The notes below the pieces were generated by a model. That model searched no databases. It had not been told where the DNA came from and was given only the letters and a program-made list of their open reading frames with translations. Source: Bradyrhizobium guangxiense (GTDB lineage: Bacteria > Pseudomonadota > Alphaproteobacteria > Rhizobiales > Xanthobacteraceae). From it: a DNA stretch of 64,000 bases. A program made the translations under genes and the position numbers. The stretch lies in NCBI RefSeq assembly GCF_004114915.1, contig NZ_CP022219.1, positions 1,580,501-1,644,500 on the forward strand, in the 5' to 3' direction. The stretch's first letter is position 1, and every line of letters begins with the position of its first letter. This document shows positions 7,837 to 16,746 of the stretch, piece after piece.

Positions 7837-10023
7837 TTAAGCAAAGGTGATGTTCTGGTCGCGCAGCGGCACCGAGCGGATGCGCCTGCCGGTCGCGGCG
7901 AAGTACGCATTGAGCACCGCCGGCGCGGCAACGCCGATGGTGGGCTCGCCGACGCCGCCCCAGAACCCTCCGCTCGGCACCATCACCGATTCCACCTTCG
8001 GCATCTCGTTGATGCGCATCGAATTGTAGGTGTCGAAGTTGGTTTGCTCGATCTTGCCGTCCTTGACGGTGCAGCCGCCATAGAACAGCGCGGAGAGGCC
8101 ATAGACGAAGGAGCCCGCGATCTGACGCTCCACCTGCGCCGGATTGACGACGTAGCCGGGATCGGTGGAGGCGACGATGCGATGCACCTTGATCTTGTTG
8201 CCGTCGGTCACCGAGATCTCGGCGGCGCCGGCCACATAGCTGCCATAGCCCATGACCTGAGCGATGCCGCGATAGACGCCCTGAGGCGCCGGCTGGTCCC
8301 AGCCGATCTTCTCGGCGACCGCATTGAGCACCGCCAGATGCTTGGGATGGTTGCCCATCAGCTTGCGACGGAATTCGAGCGGGTCCTGGCCTACGGCCTG
8401 GGCCAGCTCGTCCATGAAGCACTCCATGTAGATCGCATTGTGATTGACGTTGACGCCGCGCCAGAAGCCCGGCGGAACGTGCGGGTTGCGCATCGCATGC
8501 TCGATCAACAGGTTCGGCACCGAATAGCCGAACGCGGCCTCGCCGGATTGGGCGACGCCCTGGAAGGCGGCCGGGTCCATGCCGTTCTGCAGCGCTTCGG
8601 GGCGGAGCGAGAACAGGATCGATTGCCCGGACAGGCGGTAGTGCAGCGCGACCAGATTGTTGTTGGCATCGAACGCGCCGGTCATCTTGCACTGGGTGAT
8701 CGGATGATACCTGCCGTGCGCCATGTCCTCTTCGCGCGACCACAGCAGCTTGACCGGCGTGCCCGGCATCTGCTTAGCGATGATCACGGCCTGGCGGACA
8801 TAGTCGGTCTGGCCGCGCCGGCCGAAGCCGCCTCCGAGCATCACCTTGTGCACGTCGCACTTCTCGGCCGGCAGGCCGGAGGCCTCCAGCACCGCCGCGA
8901 ATGCCGCTTCGCCGTTCTGCGTGCCGCACCAGACCTCGCATTTGTCCGCCGTGTAGAGCGCGGTGGCGTTCATCGGCTCCATCGTGGCGTGGTTCTGGTA
9001 GGGATAGGAGTAGACGGCCTCGACCTTCTTGGCCGCGCTCGCAATCGCCGCCTTGGCGTCACCGTTCTTGTTGCCGACATAGGCCGGCTGCGAATTGTCG
9101 AGGCCCTCGGCCAGCCATTTCGCAATCGACTCGCTGGAGACCTTGGCATTGTCGCCTTCGTCCCAGACGATCGGGAGCGCTTCCAGCGCGGTCTTGGCGT
9201 GCCACCAGGTGTCGGCGACCACGGCGACTGCGGTGTCGCCGACCCTGACGACCTTCTTGACGCCTTTCATGCCGGCGATTTTGGCGTCGTCGAAGCTCTT
9301 CAGCTTGCCGCCGAACACCGGGCAGTCCTTGATCGCGGCGTTCAGCATGCCCGGCAGCTTGACGTCGACGCCGTAGATCATGGCGCCATTGGTCTTGTCG
9401 ACAGTGTCGAGCCGCTTCACACCCTTGCCGATCAGCTTCCAGTCCTTTGGGTCCTTCAGCTTGACCTCGGCCGGCGGCGTCAGCTTGGCCGCGGCTTCGG
9501 CGACCTTGCCGTAGGTCGTGGTCCGGCCCGACGGCGTATGGGTGATGACGCTGTTCGCGGCCGTGCATTCGGAGGCCGGCACCTTCCAGGCGTCGGCGGC
9601 CGCCTGGATCAGCATCACGCGCGCGGTGGCGCCGCCCTTGCGGACATAGTCCTGCGAGGAACGGATGCCGCGGCTGCCGCCGGTGGAGAAATCGCCCCAG
9701 ACGCGCTTGCGGGCGACGCTCTGACCCGGCGTCGGATATTCGGTCGTGACCTTGGTCCAGTCGCATTCGAGCTCCTCGGCGACGAGCTGGGCGAGGCCGG
9801 TGAGCGAGCCCTGGCCCATCTCGGAGCGGGCAATGCGGATCACCACGGTGTCGTCGGGCCTGACCACGACCCAGGCGCCGATCTCGGGCGAGCCGTCGGC
9901 GGCGCGGGCCGCGGTGGGTCCGCCGAAGGGGATGTCGAGGCCGATGGCGAGACCGGCGCCGAGCGTGGCGCTGCCGATTACGAAGGCACGGCGGTTCATC
10001 CTGGGAGAAACATGCTTGTTCAT
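7837..10023 (-). CDS. Molybdenum hydroxylase large subunit, Tat-exported (IorB-like xanthine dehydrogenase family)
   Basis: At 728 aa this is the molybdopterin-binding subunit of the xanthine dehydrogenase family, isoquinoline 1-oxidoreductase beta branch. A Tat signal (MNRRAFVIGS, cleaved near Ala42) precedes the catalytic body. Recognisable elements are EMGQGSLTGLAQLVAEEL, KVMLGGGFGRRG, the NHATMEPMNATA region and the C-terminal VGEPTIGVAAPAVLNA, which contains the glutamate equivalent to the catalytic base. Such enzymes hydroxylate N-heterocycles or oxidise aldehydes and hand electrons to a cytochrome c instead of NAD. It follows its 2Fe-2S partner by 12 bases. No cytochrome subunit is fused or adjacent; the next genes are soxF and soxX. 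Confidence 0.88.
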   Translation of the reverse strand: MNKHVSPRMNRRAFVIGSATLGAGLAIGLDIPFGGPTAARAADGSPEIGAWVVVRPDDTVVIRIARSEMGQGSLTGLAQLVAEELECDWTKVTTEYPTPGQSVARKRVWGDFSTGGSRGIRSSQDYVRKGGATARVMLIQAAADAWKVPASECTAANSVITHTPSGRTTTYGKVAEAAAKLTPPAEVKLKDPKDWKLIGKGVKRLDTVDKTNGAMIYGVDVKLPGMLNAAIKDCPVFGGKLKSFDDAKIAGMKGVKKVVRVGDTAVAVVADTWWHAKTALEALPIVWDEGDNAKVSSESIAKWLAEGLDNSQPAYVGNKNGDAKAAIASAAKKVEAVYSYPYQNHATMEPMNATALYTADKCEVWCGTQNGEAAFAAVLEASGLPAEKCDVHKVMLGGGFGRRGQTDYVRQAVIIAKQMPGTPVKLLWSREEDMAHGRYHPITQCKMTGAFDANNNLVALHYRLSGQSILFSLRPEALQNGMDPAAFQGVAQSGEAAFGYSVPNLLIEHAMRNPHVPPGFWRGVNVNHNAIYMECFMDELAQAVGQDPLEFRRKLMGNHPKHLAVLNAVAEKIGWDQPAPQGVYRGIAQVMGYGSYVAGAAEISVTDGNKIKVHRIVASTDPGYVVNPAQVERQIAGSFVYGLSALFYGGCTVKDGKIEQTNFDTYNSMRINEMPKVESVMVPSGGFWGGVGEPTIGVAAPAVLNAYFAATGRRIRSVPLRDQNITFA

Positions 10024-10035
10024 GAGGGCGGCTCC

Positions 10036-10485
10036 TTACGCGCTGGCGATCGTGTGGATCGCTTCGCGCACCTGCTGGAAGGTGCCGCAGCGGCAGATAT
10101 TGGTGATGGCCTCGTCGATATCGGCGTCGGTCGGTTTCGGCTTCTCGTTCAGCAGGGCCGCCACCGCCATGATCATGCCGCTCTGGCAATAGCCGCATTG
10201 CGGCACGTCCTGGGCGATCCAGGCCTCCTGCACCTTGTGCAGCGTATCGCCCGAGCCGAGCCCCTCGATCGTGGTGATCTTCTTGCCCTCGGCCTCGCTG
10301 ACCGAGACGCCGCAGGAGCGGGTGGCGACTCCGTCGATGTGAACCGTGCAGGCGCCGCATTGTGCAATGCCGCAACCGTATTTGGTGCCCGTCAGTCCGG
10401 CATTCTCGCGGATCGCCCACAGCAGCGGCGTATCCGGCTCGACGTCGAGGGTGAAGGTTTTTCCGTTGATTGTTAGGTTTGCCAT
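10036..10485 (-). CDS. Molybdenum hydroxylase small subunit, two 2Fe-2S clusters (IorA-like)
   Basis: The 149-aa protein starts at ATG 10485 ([11 protein letters not shown]). The plant-type ferredoxin cluster is ligated by Cys38, Cys43, Cys46 and Cys58 (CGIAQCGAC...SC). The second, helical cluster uses Cys97, Cys100, Cys131 and Cys133 (QCGYCQSG and CRCG). It has no signal sequence and is expected to be exported together with the Tat-tagged large subunit. It begins the leftward transcript that continues through soxFXYZA. The upstream region to 10798 separates it from the divergent radical-SAM gene and contains no FixK-type box. Confidence 0.92.
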   Translation of the reverse strand: MANLTINGKTFTLDVEPDTPLLWAIRENAGLTGTKYGCGIAQCGACTVHIDGVATRSCGVSVSEAEGKKITTIEGLGSGDTLHKVQEAWIAQDVPQCGYCQSGMIMAVAALLNEKPKPTDADIDEAITNICRCGTFQQVREAIHTIASA

Positions 10486-10798
10486 CGCAGTCCCCTGATT
10501 GGCCCAATCCACCGATTGAACTCAGGCAGGCAATGTGTCCGGCAAACTGGAACTGTTCAAATCAACAGTCCGCGGGGTGGCCGCTGAAAATTTTCGCGGC
10601 ATGGGAAGATCAGGGGCCGAGCGGTGTCGCGGCCCAAGCCGGCCCCGGACGGCGGGCAGGGTTCTCTCTCGCCGCCAATCGACGGCCTGAGGCGACGCCC
10701 GGCGCGTTCCCGGCGTTCCGATCCGCGATTTTGCCACCATTGTCGGGATGCAAGACGGCGATGCTTTGCTACACTGCGACGACGCCTTGAGGAGTTCC

Positions 10799-12421
10799 AT
10801 GATCGTGCCGAGCCCCTGCAACGTGCTGATGCTCTATCCGCTGTTCACGGCGGAATCGTTCTGGAGCTTTGGCGAATCCTGCAAGCTGATGGGCGTTCGG
10901 CGGCCCGCGGCGCCGCTCGGTCTGATCACCGTCGCCGCGATGCTGCCTTCGAATTGGACCGTCCGGCTGATCGACTGCAACACGCAGACGTTCAGTGACG
11001 ACGATCTCGCCTGGGCCGACGTCGTCTTCACCGGCGGCATGTTGCCGCAGCAGGCCGACACGCTGCGCCTGATCGACAAGTGCCGCGCGGCGGGCAAGCC
11101 GGTCGTCGTCGGCGGTCCTGATCCGACCTCGAGCCCGCACATCTACGAGAAGGCTGACTTCCAGGTGCTCGGCGAGGCCGAGGGCGTGATCGACGACTTC
11201 ATCGCGGCCTGGGAGGGCGGAAAGCGGTCCGGCGTCTTCACCGCGCCGAAGTTCCAGGCCGACGTCACCAAGACGCCGGTGCCGCGCTTCGACCTCTTGA
11301 AGTTTGAGGACTACCTCTATCTCGGTGTGCAATATTCCCGCGGCTGCCCGTTCACCTGCGAGTTCTGCGACATCATCGAGCTCTATGGACGCGTGCCGCG
11401 CACCAAGACGACCGAGCAGATGTTCGTCGAGCTCGAGACGCTCTACAACATGGGTTACCGCGGCCATCTCGACTTCGTCGACGACAATTTCATCGGCAAC
11501 AAGAAGTCGCTGCGCCAGTTCCTGCCGCAGCTCGCCGAATGGCAGCGCACCCATGGTTATCCCTTCGAACTGTCGACCGAGGCGTCGGTCAATCTCGCCG
11601 ACGATCCGGAACTCCTGGAGCTGATGGGCGCGGCCAATTTCTTCGGCATCTTCGTCGGCATCGAAAGCCCGGACCCCGCGACGTTGGTCGCGATGCGGAA
11701 GAAGCAGAACACGCGGCGCAACATCGCCGAGAGCATCCACAAGATCTACGCCGCCGGCATGCTGGTCACCGCCGGCTTCATCGTCGGCTTCGACAACGAG
11801 AAGGTCTCGATGGCGGACGCCATGGTCGACTTCATCGAGGAAGCCGCGATCCCGGTTGCCATGGTCGGACTGCTCTATGCCTTGCCGAACACGCAGCTGA
11901 CGCGGCGCCTCGCCAAGGAGGGACGGCTGCACGCGGACCACGATCTGGCCTCGACGACCGGCGGCGACCAGTGCACGAGCGGGATCAATTTCGAACCGGT
12001 GCGGCCGCTGCGCGATATCCTGATGGACTACAGGACCGTGCTGGAACGGATCTATAGCCCGGCCGCCTACGCAAGCCGCGTCGATCGCCTGATGACTCTG
12101 CTCGACCGTTCGAGGCAGCGCCACGAGCTCGCGGAGGGCGACATCCGTTCGCGGGTCGGGGCCATGGAGACCGTTCATCGCGTGATCACCGCCATTCCCG
12201 AGGCGCGTGGGCCGCTGTGGCAGACCTTCATGAACTGCGCCAAGCGCGATACGTCATCGGCGCGGATCGCGGTGCAGATGATCGCGGCCTATGCGCATCT
12301 CGGGCCGTTCTCGCGCAAGGTCATCGCTGCCATCGACGCGCGCCTTGCGGCGCTGGACGACGAGGCGGTCGTTCCGGCGGCCGCGACGATCGACGCCACC
12401 GCGGCCCGCCACCTGGCCTGA
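10799..12421 (+). CDS. B12-binding radical SAM enzyme (DUF4070 family, hopanoid-methylase-like)
   Basis: The 540-aa enzyme starts at ATG 10799 behind GAGGAG; a longer in-frame extension to 10748 lacks a ribosome-binding site. The N-terminal third resembles a cobalamin-binding Rossmann domain (PLGLITVAAMLP, FTGGMLPQQ, VVVGGPDPTSSP). The radical-SAM cluster cysteines are Cys183, Cys187 and Cys190 in RGCPFTCEFC, followed by the TIM-barrel features DFVDDNFIGNKK and FFGIFVGIESP. The C-terminal region fits DUF4070. The family includes HpnP, the hopanoid C-2 methylase of Bradyrhizobium and Rhodopseudomonas, but bradyrhizobia encode several paralogues and no hopanoid genes are nearby, so I leave the substrate open. 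Confidence 0.8.
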   Translation: MIVPSPCNVLMLYPLFTAESFWSFGESCKLMGVRRPAAPLGLITVAAMLPSNWTVRLIDCNTQTFSDDDLAWADVVFTGGMLPQQADTLRLIDKCRAAGKPVVVGGPDPTSSPHIYEKADFQVLGEAEGVIDDFIAAWEGGKRSGVFTAPKFQADVTKTPVPRFDLLKFEDYLYLGVQYSRGCPFTCEFCDIIELYGRVPRTKTTEQMFVELETLYNMGYRGHLDFVDDNFIGNKKSLRQFLPQLAEWQRTHGYPFELSTEASVNLADDPELLELMGAANFFGIFVGIESPDPATLVAMRKKQNTRRNIAESIHKIYAAGMLVTAGFIVGFDNEKVSMADAMVDFIEEAAIPVAMVGLLYALPNTQLTRRLAKEGRLHADHDLASTTGGDQCTSGINFEPVRPLRDILMDYRTVLERIYSPAAYASRVDRLMTLLDRSRQRHELAEGDIRSRVGAMETVHRVITAIPEARGPLWQTFMNCAKRDTSSARIAVQMIAAYAHLGPFSRKVIAAIDARLAALDDEAVVPAAATIDATAARHLA

Positions 12422-12426
12422 GCGGC

Positions 12427-13815
12427 TTATTTGACCGCCAGCCGCAGAAAACTCATGACGCTGCCGAGCGCGGCAAAGCCGGCGCCGAGCGCCAGCGCCA
12501 ATGTTGCGCCCTCGTGGCCGGCGAGGGCAAAGCAGGCGGCGGCAAGGGCGGCTCCCGTCGTCTGTCCCGTCAGGCGGGCGGTTGCGACGATGCCCGAGGC
12601 ACTACCGCTGCGATGCGGCGGCGCGCTCGACATCACCGCCTTCATGTTCGGCGCCTGGAAGAAGCCGAACCCCATGCCGCAGATCACCATCCGCCAGATG
12701 ATGTCGGCGATGGCGGGGCTAGTCGGCAGCGTCGCCAGCAGCGCCATGCCGAGCCCGAGCAGGACGAGGCCGATGCCGCCGAGCAGGCCGACCGCATAGC
12801 GGTCGGACAGGCGCCCGGCGATCGGCGCCATGATGCCCACCACCAGCGGCCATGGCGTCATGAAGAAGCCGGTCTCGACCTGCGAGCGACCGAGCACGTC
12901 CTCGAAATAGAACGGTAGGGAGACGAAGGCGAGGCCTTGGACTGCGAAGGAGCACACGGCCGTTGCCGCCGACAGTGCGAACATCGGCCGGCTGAACAGG
13001 TCGATCGGCAGCATCGGAGCCGGATGGTCGGCGTGCCGGCGGGGCAGGATGAAGCCGAGCGCGAGTGCTGCGACCAGCTCGATGCCCACGGTGACGGGCG
13101 ACAGATTGTGCGCGGCGCTGCCGATGCCGGTGATGAACAGGCCGAGGCAGGCCGATGCCAGAATCGCGCCGAGAAAATCAAAGCCGTGATCGGCCCGCGG
13201 CGTCTTCGGCAGCATCGCAAAGCCGATGCCGATCGCGACGAGGCCGAAGGGGATGTTGACGGCGAACAGCCAAGGCCACGGGCCGAGCGCGAGGATGGCC
13301 GAGGCAATCGACGGCCCGAAAGTAAAGGCGGTGGCGACAACGAGCGCGTTGTGACCAAAACCGCGGCCGAGCATGCGGCCGGGATAGACGAAGCGCACCA
13401 GCGCGGTGTTGACGCTCATGATGCCGGAGGCACCCAGGCCTTGCAGCGTGCGCGCGACCAGGAGGCTGTCCAGCGACCACGCCACTGCGCAGAACAGCGA
13501 GGCGATCGTGAACAGGATCAGGCCGCCGAGATAGATGCGCTGGTGCCCGACGATCTCGCCGAGCGCGCCAAGCGGCAGCAGCGTTGCGACCAGCGCGATC
13601 TGGTAGACGTTGACGACCCAGACCGACTGCTCCGGGCTGACATGCAGATCGGCGGCAATCGCGGGCAGGGCGATGTTGGCGATCGCGGTGTCGAGCGAGG
13701 CCATCGCCAGCGCGGTGAAGATCGCGGCGATCGCCCAGCGCCGCTGCGCGGCCGGCAGGCCGTCGGACGTGGTGTGGTCGGGCTCGCGCGCTGCGGCAGG
13801 TAACGTGATTGTCAT
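12427..13815 (-). CDS. MFS exporter, DHA2 (EmrB/QacA) type
   Basis: The 462-aa protein starts at ATG 13815 (MTITLPAAA). Around fourteen hydrophobic segments are visible. The first-helix motif LAMASLDTAIANIALP and the loop VARTLQGLGASGIMS (motif C region) are typical of DHA2 drug:H+ antiporters. It converges with the radical-SAM gene, leaving only five bases between stops, and is divergent from the isocitrate-type dehydrogenase at 13987. No membrane fusion partner or TetR regulator is adjacent, so it probably exports a small amphipathic compound across the inner membrane alone. Substrate unknown. Confidence 0.82.
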   Translation of the reverse strand: MTITLPAAAREPDHTTSDGLPAAQRRWAIAAIFTALAMASLDTAIANIALPAIAADLHVSPEQSVWVVNVYQIALVATLLPLGALGEIVGHQRIYLGGLILFTIASLFCAVAWSLDSLLVARTLQGLGASGIMSVNTALVRFVYPGRMLGRGFGHNALVVATAFTFGPSIASAILALGPWPWLFAVNIPFGLVAIGIGFAMLPKTPRADHGFDFLGAILASACLGLFITGIGSAAHNLSPVTVGIELVAALALGFILPRRHADHPAPMLPIDLFSRPMFALSAATAVCSFAVQGLAFVSLPFYFEDVLGRSQVETGFFMTPWPLVVGIMAPIAGRLSDRYAVGLLGGIGLVLLGLGMALLATLPTSPAIADIIWRMVICGMGFGFFQAPNMKAVMSSAPPHRSGSASGIVATARLTGQTTGAALAAACFALAGHEGATLALALGAGFAALGSVMSFLRLAVK

Positions 13816-13986
13816 TGCGTTCGCGCGTTGCTCCGGCGGGCGTGACGAAAGGGCCTTTTGGCATGTACTACGCCGGAGCCTGCTGCCACAGGCATATGCT
13901 TGCATGATGTGTATGCGCGAAGGCTGGGCGATGTCGTCTCGCGCCGGCGTATGATCGTGCCAGCTGTCACAATGAGGGGAAGCGCC

Positions 13987-15078
13987 ATGCACATCGTCGT
14001 TCTGCCCGGTGACGGCATCGGGCCCGAGATCACGACCGCGACATCGGGCGTGCTGCGCGCCGCCTCCGAGCGCTTCCAGCTCAATCTGCGCCTCGAGGAG
14101 CACGCGGTCGGGCACGCCAGCCTGAAGCTGTCAGGCACGACCGTGCGCCCCGAGCTGCTCGACATCGTCCGCGCCGCCGACGGTCTTATTTTGGGTCCGA
14201 CCGCGACCTTCGACTTCAAGGACGAGGCGCATGGCGAGATCAATCCGTCCCGGCACTTTCGCAAGAACCTCGACCTCTACGCCAATATCCGGCCCGCGCG
14301 TACCTATGCGGGGCGGCCCGGCCGCATCGGAGACTTCGACCTCGTCGTGGTCCGCGAGAACACCGAGGGCTTCTACGCCGACCGTAACATGGAGCAGGGT
14401 AATGGCGAGCTGCTGGTCACGCCCGACGTCGTAATCTCGCTGCGAAGGATCACGCGGACGTGCTGCGAGCGCATCGCGCATGCGGCCTGCCGCCTGGCGA
14501 TGAAGCGGCGGAAGCATCTGACCATCGTGCACAAGGCCAACGTGCTCAAGCTCGGCGACGGCATGTTCCTCGACATCTGCCGCGAGGCGGCGAAGGGCTA
14601 TCCCGGTCTCGCGGTCGACGACATCCTGGTCGATGCCATGATGGCGCATGTGGTGCGCAGTCCGGATCGCTTCGACGTGATCGTCTCGACCAACATGTTC
14701 GGCGACATCCTGTCCGATCTCACCGCCGAGCTTTCGGGAAGCCTCGGCCTCGGTGGCTCGCTCAATGTCGGCGACCGCCATGCGATGGCGCAGGCCGCGC
14801 ACGGCTCGGCGCCCGACATCGCTGGCCAGGACGTTGCCAACCCGGTCTCGCTGATCCTGTCGACCGCGCTGCTGCTGGCCTGGCACGGCGAGACGACCGG
14901 CGCCGTCCGCTACGAAGAGGCGGCGCGGGCGATCGAGGCGGCGGTTGCGAGGTCGATCGGCGAGGGCAGGGCGACGCGGGATGTCGGCGGCACCCTCGGC
15001 ACCATCGCGGCGGGCGCGGCGATTGCTGAAATCCTGCAGGCGGGGGGAGCGGGAGCCGCGCCTCTTCCTGAGGCCTAA
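13987..15078 (+). CDS. Isocitrate/isopropylmalate dehydrogenase-family beta-decarboxylating dehydrogenase
   Basis: The 363-aa protein starts at ATG 13987 after GAGGGGAAG. The signature runs LPGDGIGPEI at the N-terminus, then the substrate-binding VVRENTEGFYAD and the metal-binding NMFGDILSDL with the NAD-site region AHGSAPDIAGQDVANP. These define NAD-dependent decarboxylating dehydrogenases of 2-hydroxy acids: 3-isopropylmalate, tartrate, homoisocitrate or isocitrate. The gene is not beside leuC or leuD, and the ENTEG phrase is closer to the tartrate/isocitrate side than to LeuB, so it is likely a paralogue with a catabolic substrate. It stands alone, divergent from the MFS exporter. Confidence 0.8.
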   Translation: MHIVVLPGDGIGPEITTATSGVLRAASERFQLNLRLEEHAVGHASLKLSGTTVRPELLDIVRAADGLILGPTATFDFKDEAHGEINPSRHFRKNLDLYANIRPARTYAGRPGRIGDFDLVVVRENTEGFYADRNMEQGNGELLVTPDVVISLRRITRTCCERIAHAACRLAMKRRKHLTIVHKANVLKLGDGMFLDICREAAKGYPGLAVDDILVDAMMAHVVRSPDRFDVIVSTNMFGDILSDLTAELSGSLGLGGSLNVGDRHAMAQAAHGSAPDIAGQDVANPVSLILSTALLLAWHGETTGAVRYEEAARAIEAAVARSIGEGRATRDVGGTLGTIAAGAAIAEILQAGGAGAAPLPEA

Positions 15079-15171
15079 AGCAAAAAGTCGAAAAACAACC
15101 CCATGCACAGTAGAAGGCCCCTTGATTGATAAGGGATTTTCGAAGCGCGCCACGACGGCATTCACGGCCCC

Positions 15172-15199
15172 GATCAATTTGACCCGTCGGGCAAAACAC
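15172..15199 (+). repeat. 28-bp repeated intergenic element, copy 1
   Basis: GATCAATTTGACCC followed by a short variable part and GGGCAAAACAC recurs at 30677-30704 with about five differences over 28 bases. It lies between the dehydrogenase and the cax gene, about 65 bases before the FixK-type box at 15264. Elements of this kind are common in bradyrhizobial intergenic DNA; function unknown. Confidence 0.55.
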
Positions 15200-15263
15200 C
15201 GCGACTGCGCCACTCTTGATCCCCGAGTCGAATACGCAGGCAGGCGCGCATCTGCCGCCACCG

Positions 15264-15277
15264 TTGAGCCAGATCAA
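15264..15277 (+). promoter_or_regulatory. FixK/FNR-type box upstream of cax
   Basis: TTGAGCCAGATCAA matches the pattern TTGA-N6-TCAA exactly. Its centre is about 70 bases before the cax start codon, a distance that leaves room for a class II FixK-dependent promoter with a transcript start about 40 bases downstream. fixK2 itself lies at 52.4 kb in this window. Confidence 0.65.
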
Positions 15278-15339
15278 TACTCCCTTGGCAGGCCCGCCGA
15301 CGTTGCCATGAGCGCATCGATGGAAGGGGGGCGGCCGCC

Positions 15340-16443
15340 ATGCAGACCTTGCTCAGGGAAATCCGGAATACGCCTTTGCTCTGGATGCTGGTGTTCGTCC
15401 CCATCGTGCTGGTGGCAGAGGCGGCGGCCCCGCATTCCCACACGCTGCTGTTCGTGCTGGCCGTGCTGGCCATCGTGCCGCTGGCGGCTCTGCTCAGCCA
15501 TGCCACCGAGGCGGTCGCCGCGAAGACCGGCGATGCCGTCGGCGGACTGCTCAATGCCACGCTCGGCAATCTCACCGAACTGATCATCGCCATTACGGCG
15601 CTGCGCGCAGGCCAGTACATGCTGGTGAAGGCCTCGATTGCGGGCGCGATCGTCACCAACGCGGTGTTCATGCTGGGAGCCTGCCTGCTGCTCGGCGGCC
15701 TGCGCTACCGCGTGCAGGAGTACAACCGCGCCGGCGCGCGGCTCTCCTCCGGCCTGTTGCTGATGGCAACGGTGGCCTTGCTTGCGCCCTCGGCGGTCGC
15801 CGATCTCGAGCACCTGCCGCAGGGCGGGGGCATCCTGAACAAGCTCAGCCTCGGCCTTTCGATCCTGCTCATCATCGCTTACGCGCTCGGCCTGTTGTTC
15901 TCGCTTCGAACGCACAAGGAGCTGTTCGCAAGCGCCGATCACGGCGACGACGAGAAGGAGGCGCACTGGCCGATCGGAGTAGCCGTGGGCACGCTCCTGG
16001 TCGTCACGGTGCTGGTCGCGCTGGTCAGCGAGATCTTCGTGGAATCGGTGCAGAAGGCGGCAGAAACCTTCGGAATGAGCCCGGCCTTTGTCGGCTTCAT
16101 CGTCGTCTCGCTGGTCGGCGCCGCCGCCGAGTTCGCGGTGGCGTTCGGCGCGGCGCGCAAGGACCGGCTCGACATGGTCGTCAGCATCGCGCTCGGCAGC
16201 GCCTCGCAGATCGCGCTGTTCGTCGCGCCCGCGCTGGTGCTGCTCAGCTATGTCGTGGGGCCGAAGCCGATGGACCTGCAGTTCTGGCCGGGCGCCGTCA
16301 CCATGGTGATGATCGCGACGGTGACATCCGCCTTCATCACCGCCAGCGGGCGCTCGGCATGGTTCGTCGGCGTCCTGATGATCTTCATCTATGCAGTCTT
16401 CGCGCTGACGCTGTATGTGGTGCCGCCGGCGGGCCAGGGATGA
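15340..16443 (+). CDS. cax: Calcium/proton antiporter, CaCA family
   Basis: This 367-aa inner-membrane protein has about eleven helices. The two CaCA repeat signatures are clear: NATLGNLTELIIAITAL in the first half and VSLVGAAAEFAVAFGAARKDRLD in the second, each with the acidic residue that binds the cation. An acidic loop (ADHGDDEKEAHW) separates the halves. The protein exports Ca2+, and possibly other divalent ions, using the proton gradient. The start ATG follows GGAAGGGGGG after some spacing. A perfect FixK-type box precedes the gene, suggesting low-oxygen induction. An inverted repeat at 16472-16515 follows the stop. Confidence 0.87.
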   Translation: MQTLLREIRNTPLLWMLVFVPIVLVAEAAAPHSHTLLFVLAVLAIVPLAALLSHATEAVAAKTGDAVGGLLNATLGNLTELIIAITALRAGQYMLVKASIAGAIVTNAVFMLGACLLLGGLRYRVQEYNRAGARLSSGLLLMATVALLAPSAVADLEHLPQGGGILNKLSLGLSILLIIAYALGLLFSLRTHKELFASADHGDDEKEAHWPIGVAVGTLLVVTVLVALVSEIFVESVQKAAETFGMSPAFVGFIVVSLVGAAAEFAVAFGAARKDRLDMVVSIALGSASQIALFVAPALVLLSYVVGPKPMDLQFWPGAVTMVMIATVTSAFITASGRSAWFVGVLMIFIYAVFALTLYVVPPAGQG

Positions 16444-16746
16444 CGTTCACTCGCTTACCGCCGTGAATTGGCTCTTCGAAGAATGGTGGCCCCTGGGGAG
16501 CCATCCTCCGAAGAGGCGAACTCGTTTCTGCCGGGCCGTATGCCCATAGACCCAGCAGCATGATGCGACAAAGCCAACGTCCGCCTTGTCCCTGGAGCGA
16601 CCAAATGAGTGCGGCAGCGCAAGGTCGCGATGGGCCAGAAGCTGAACCGCATATCAGCGGAGTGAGCGCGATGCAGTGACCCGGATCAGATTGGGCTCTG
16701 ATCTGCCTATCAGGTCGATAGAAAAGTCGCTTTGATTGGAAACGTG
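16444..16746. other. Intergenic region after cax with two inverted repeats
   Basis: Apart from the hairpin at 16472-16515, the only structure I see is GATCAGA-TTGGGC-TCTGATC at 16684-16703, a 7-bp palindrome just before the GrpB pseudogene. No convincing coding frame or tRNA is present. Base composition is less GC-rich than in the genes to the left. Confidence 0.5.
16472..16515. terminator. Inverted repeat / probable hairpin after cax
   Basis: CTCTTCG at 16472-16478 pairs with CGAAGAG at 16509-16515. The intervening arms (AAGAATGG... and ...CCATCCTC) continue pairing with a few mismatches around a GGCCCCTGGGG centre. The position, 28 bases after the cax stop, suggests transcription termination, although there is no long T-run; it could instead be a mobile palindrome. 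Confidence 0.45.

Noticed and set aside
8044..10476. An 810-codon open frame on the plus strand
   Set aside because: It is antisense to the well-supported molybdenum hydroxylase genes. GC-rich third positions create long stop-free mirror frames here; the translation shows no recognisable domain.
16472..16515. tRNA-like structure after cax
   Set aside because: It forms one long hairpin and lacks the anticodon arm, T-loop GTTCGA-type sequence and the usual 3' acceptor arrangement.
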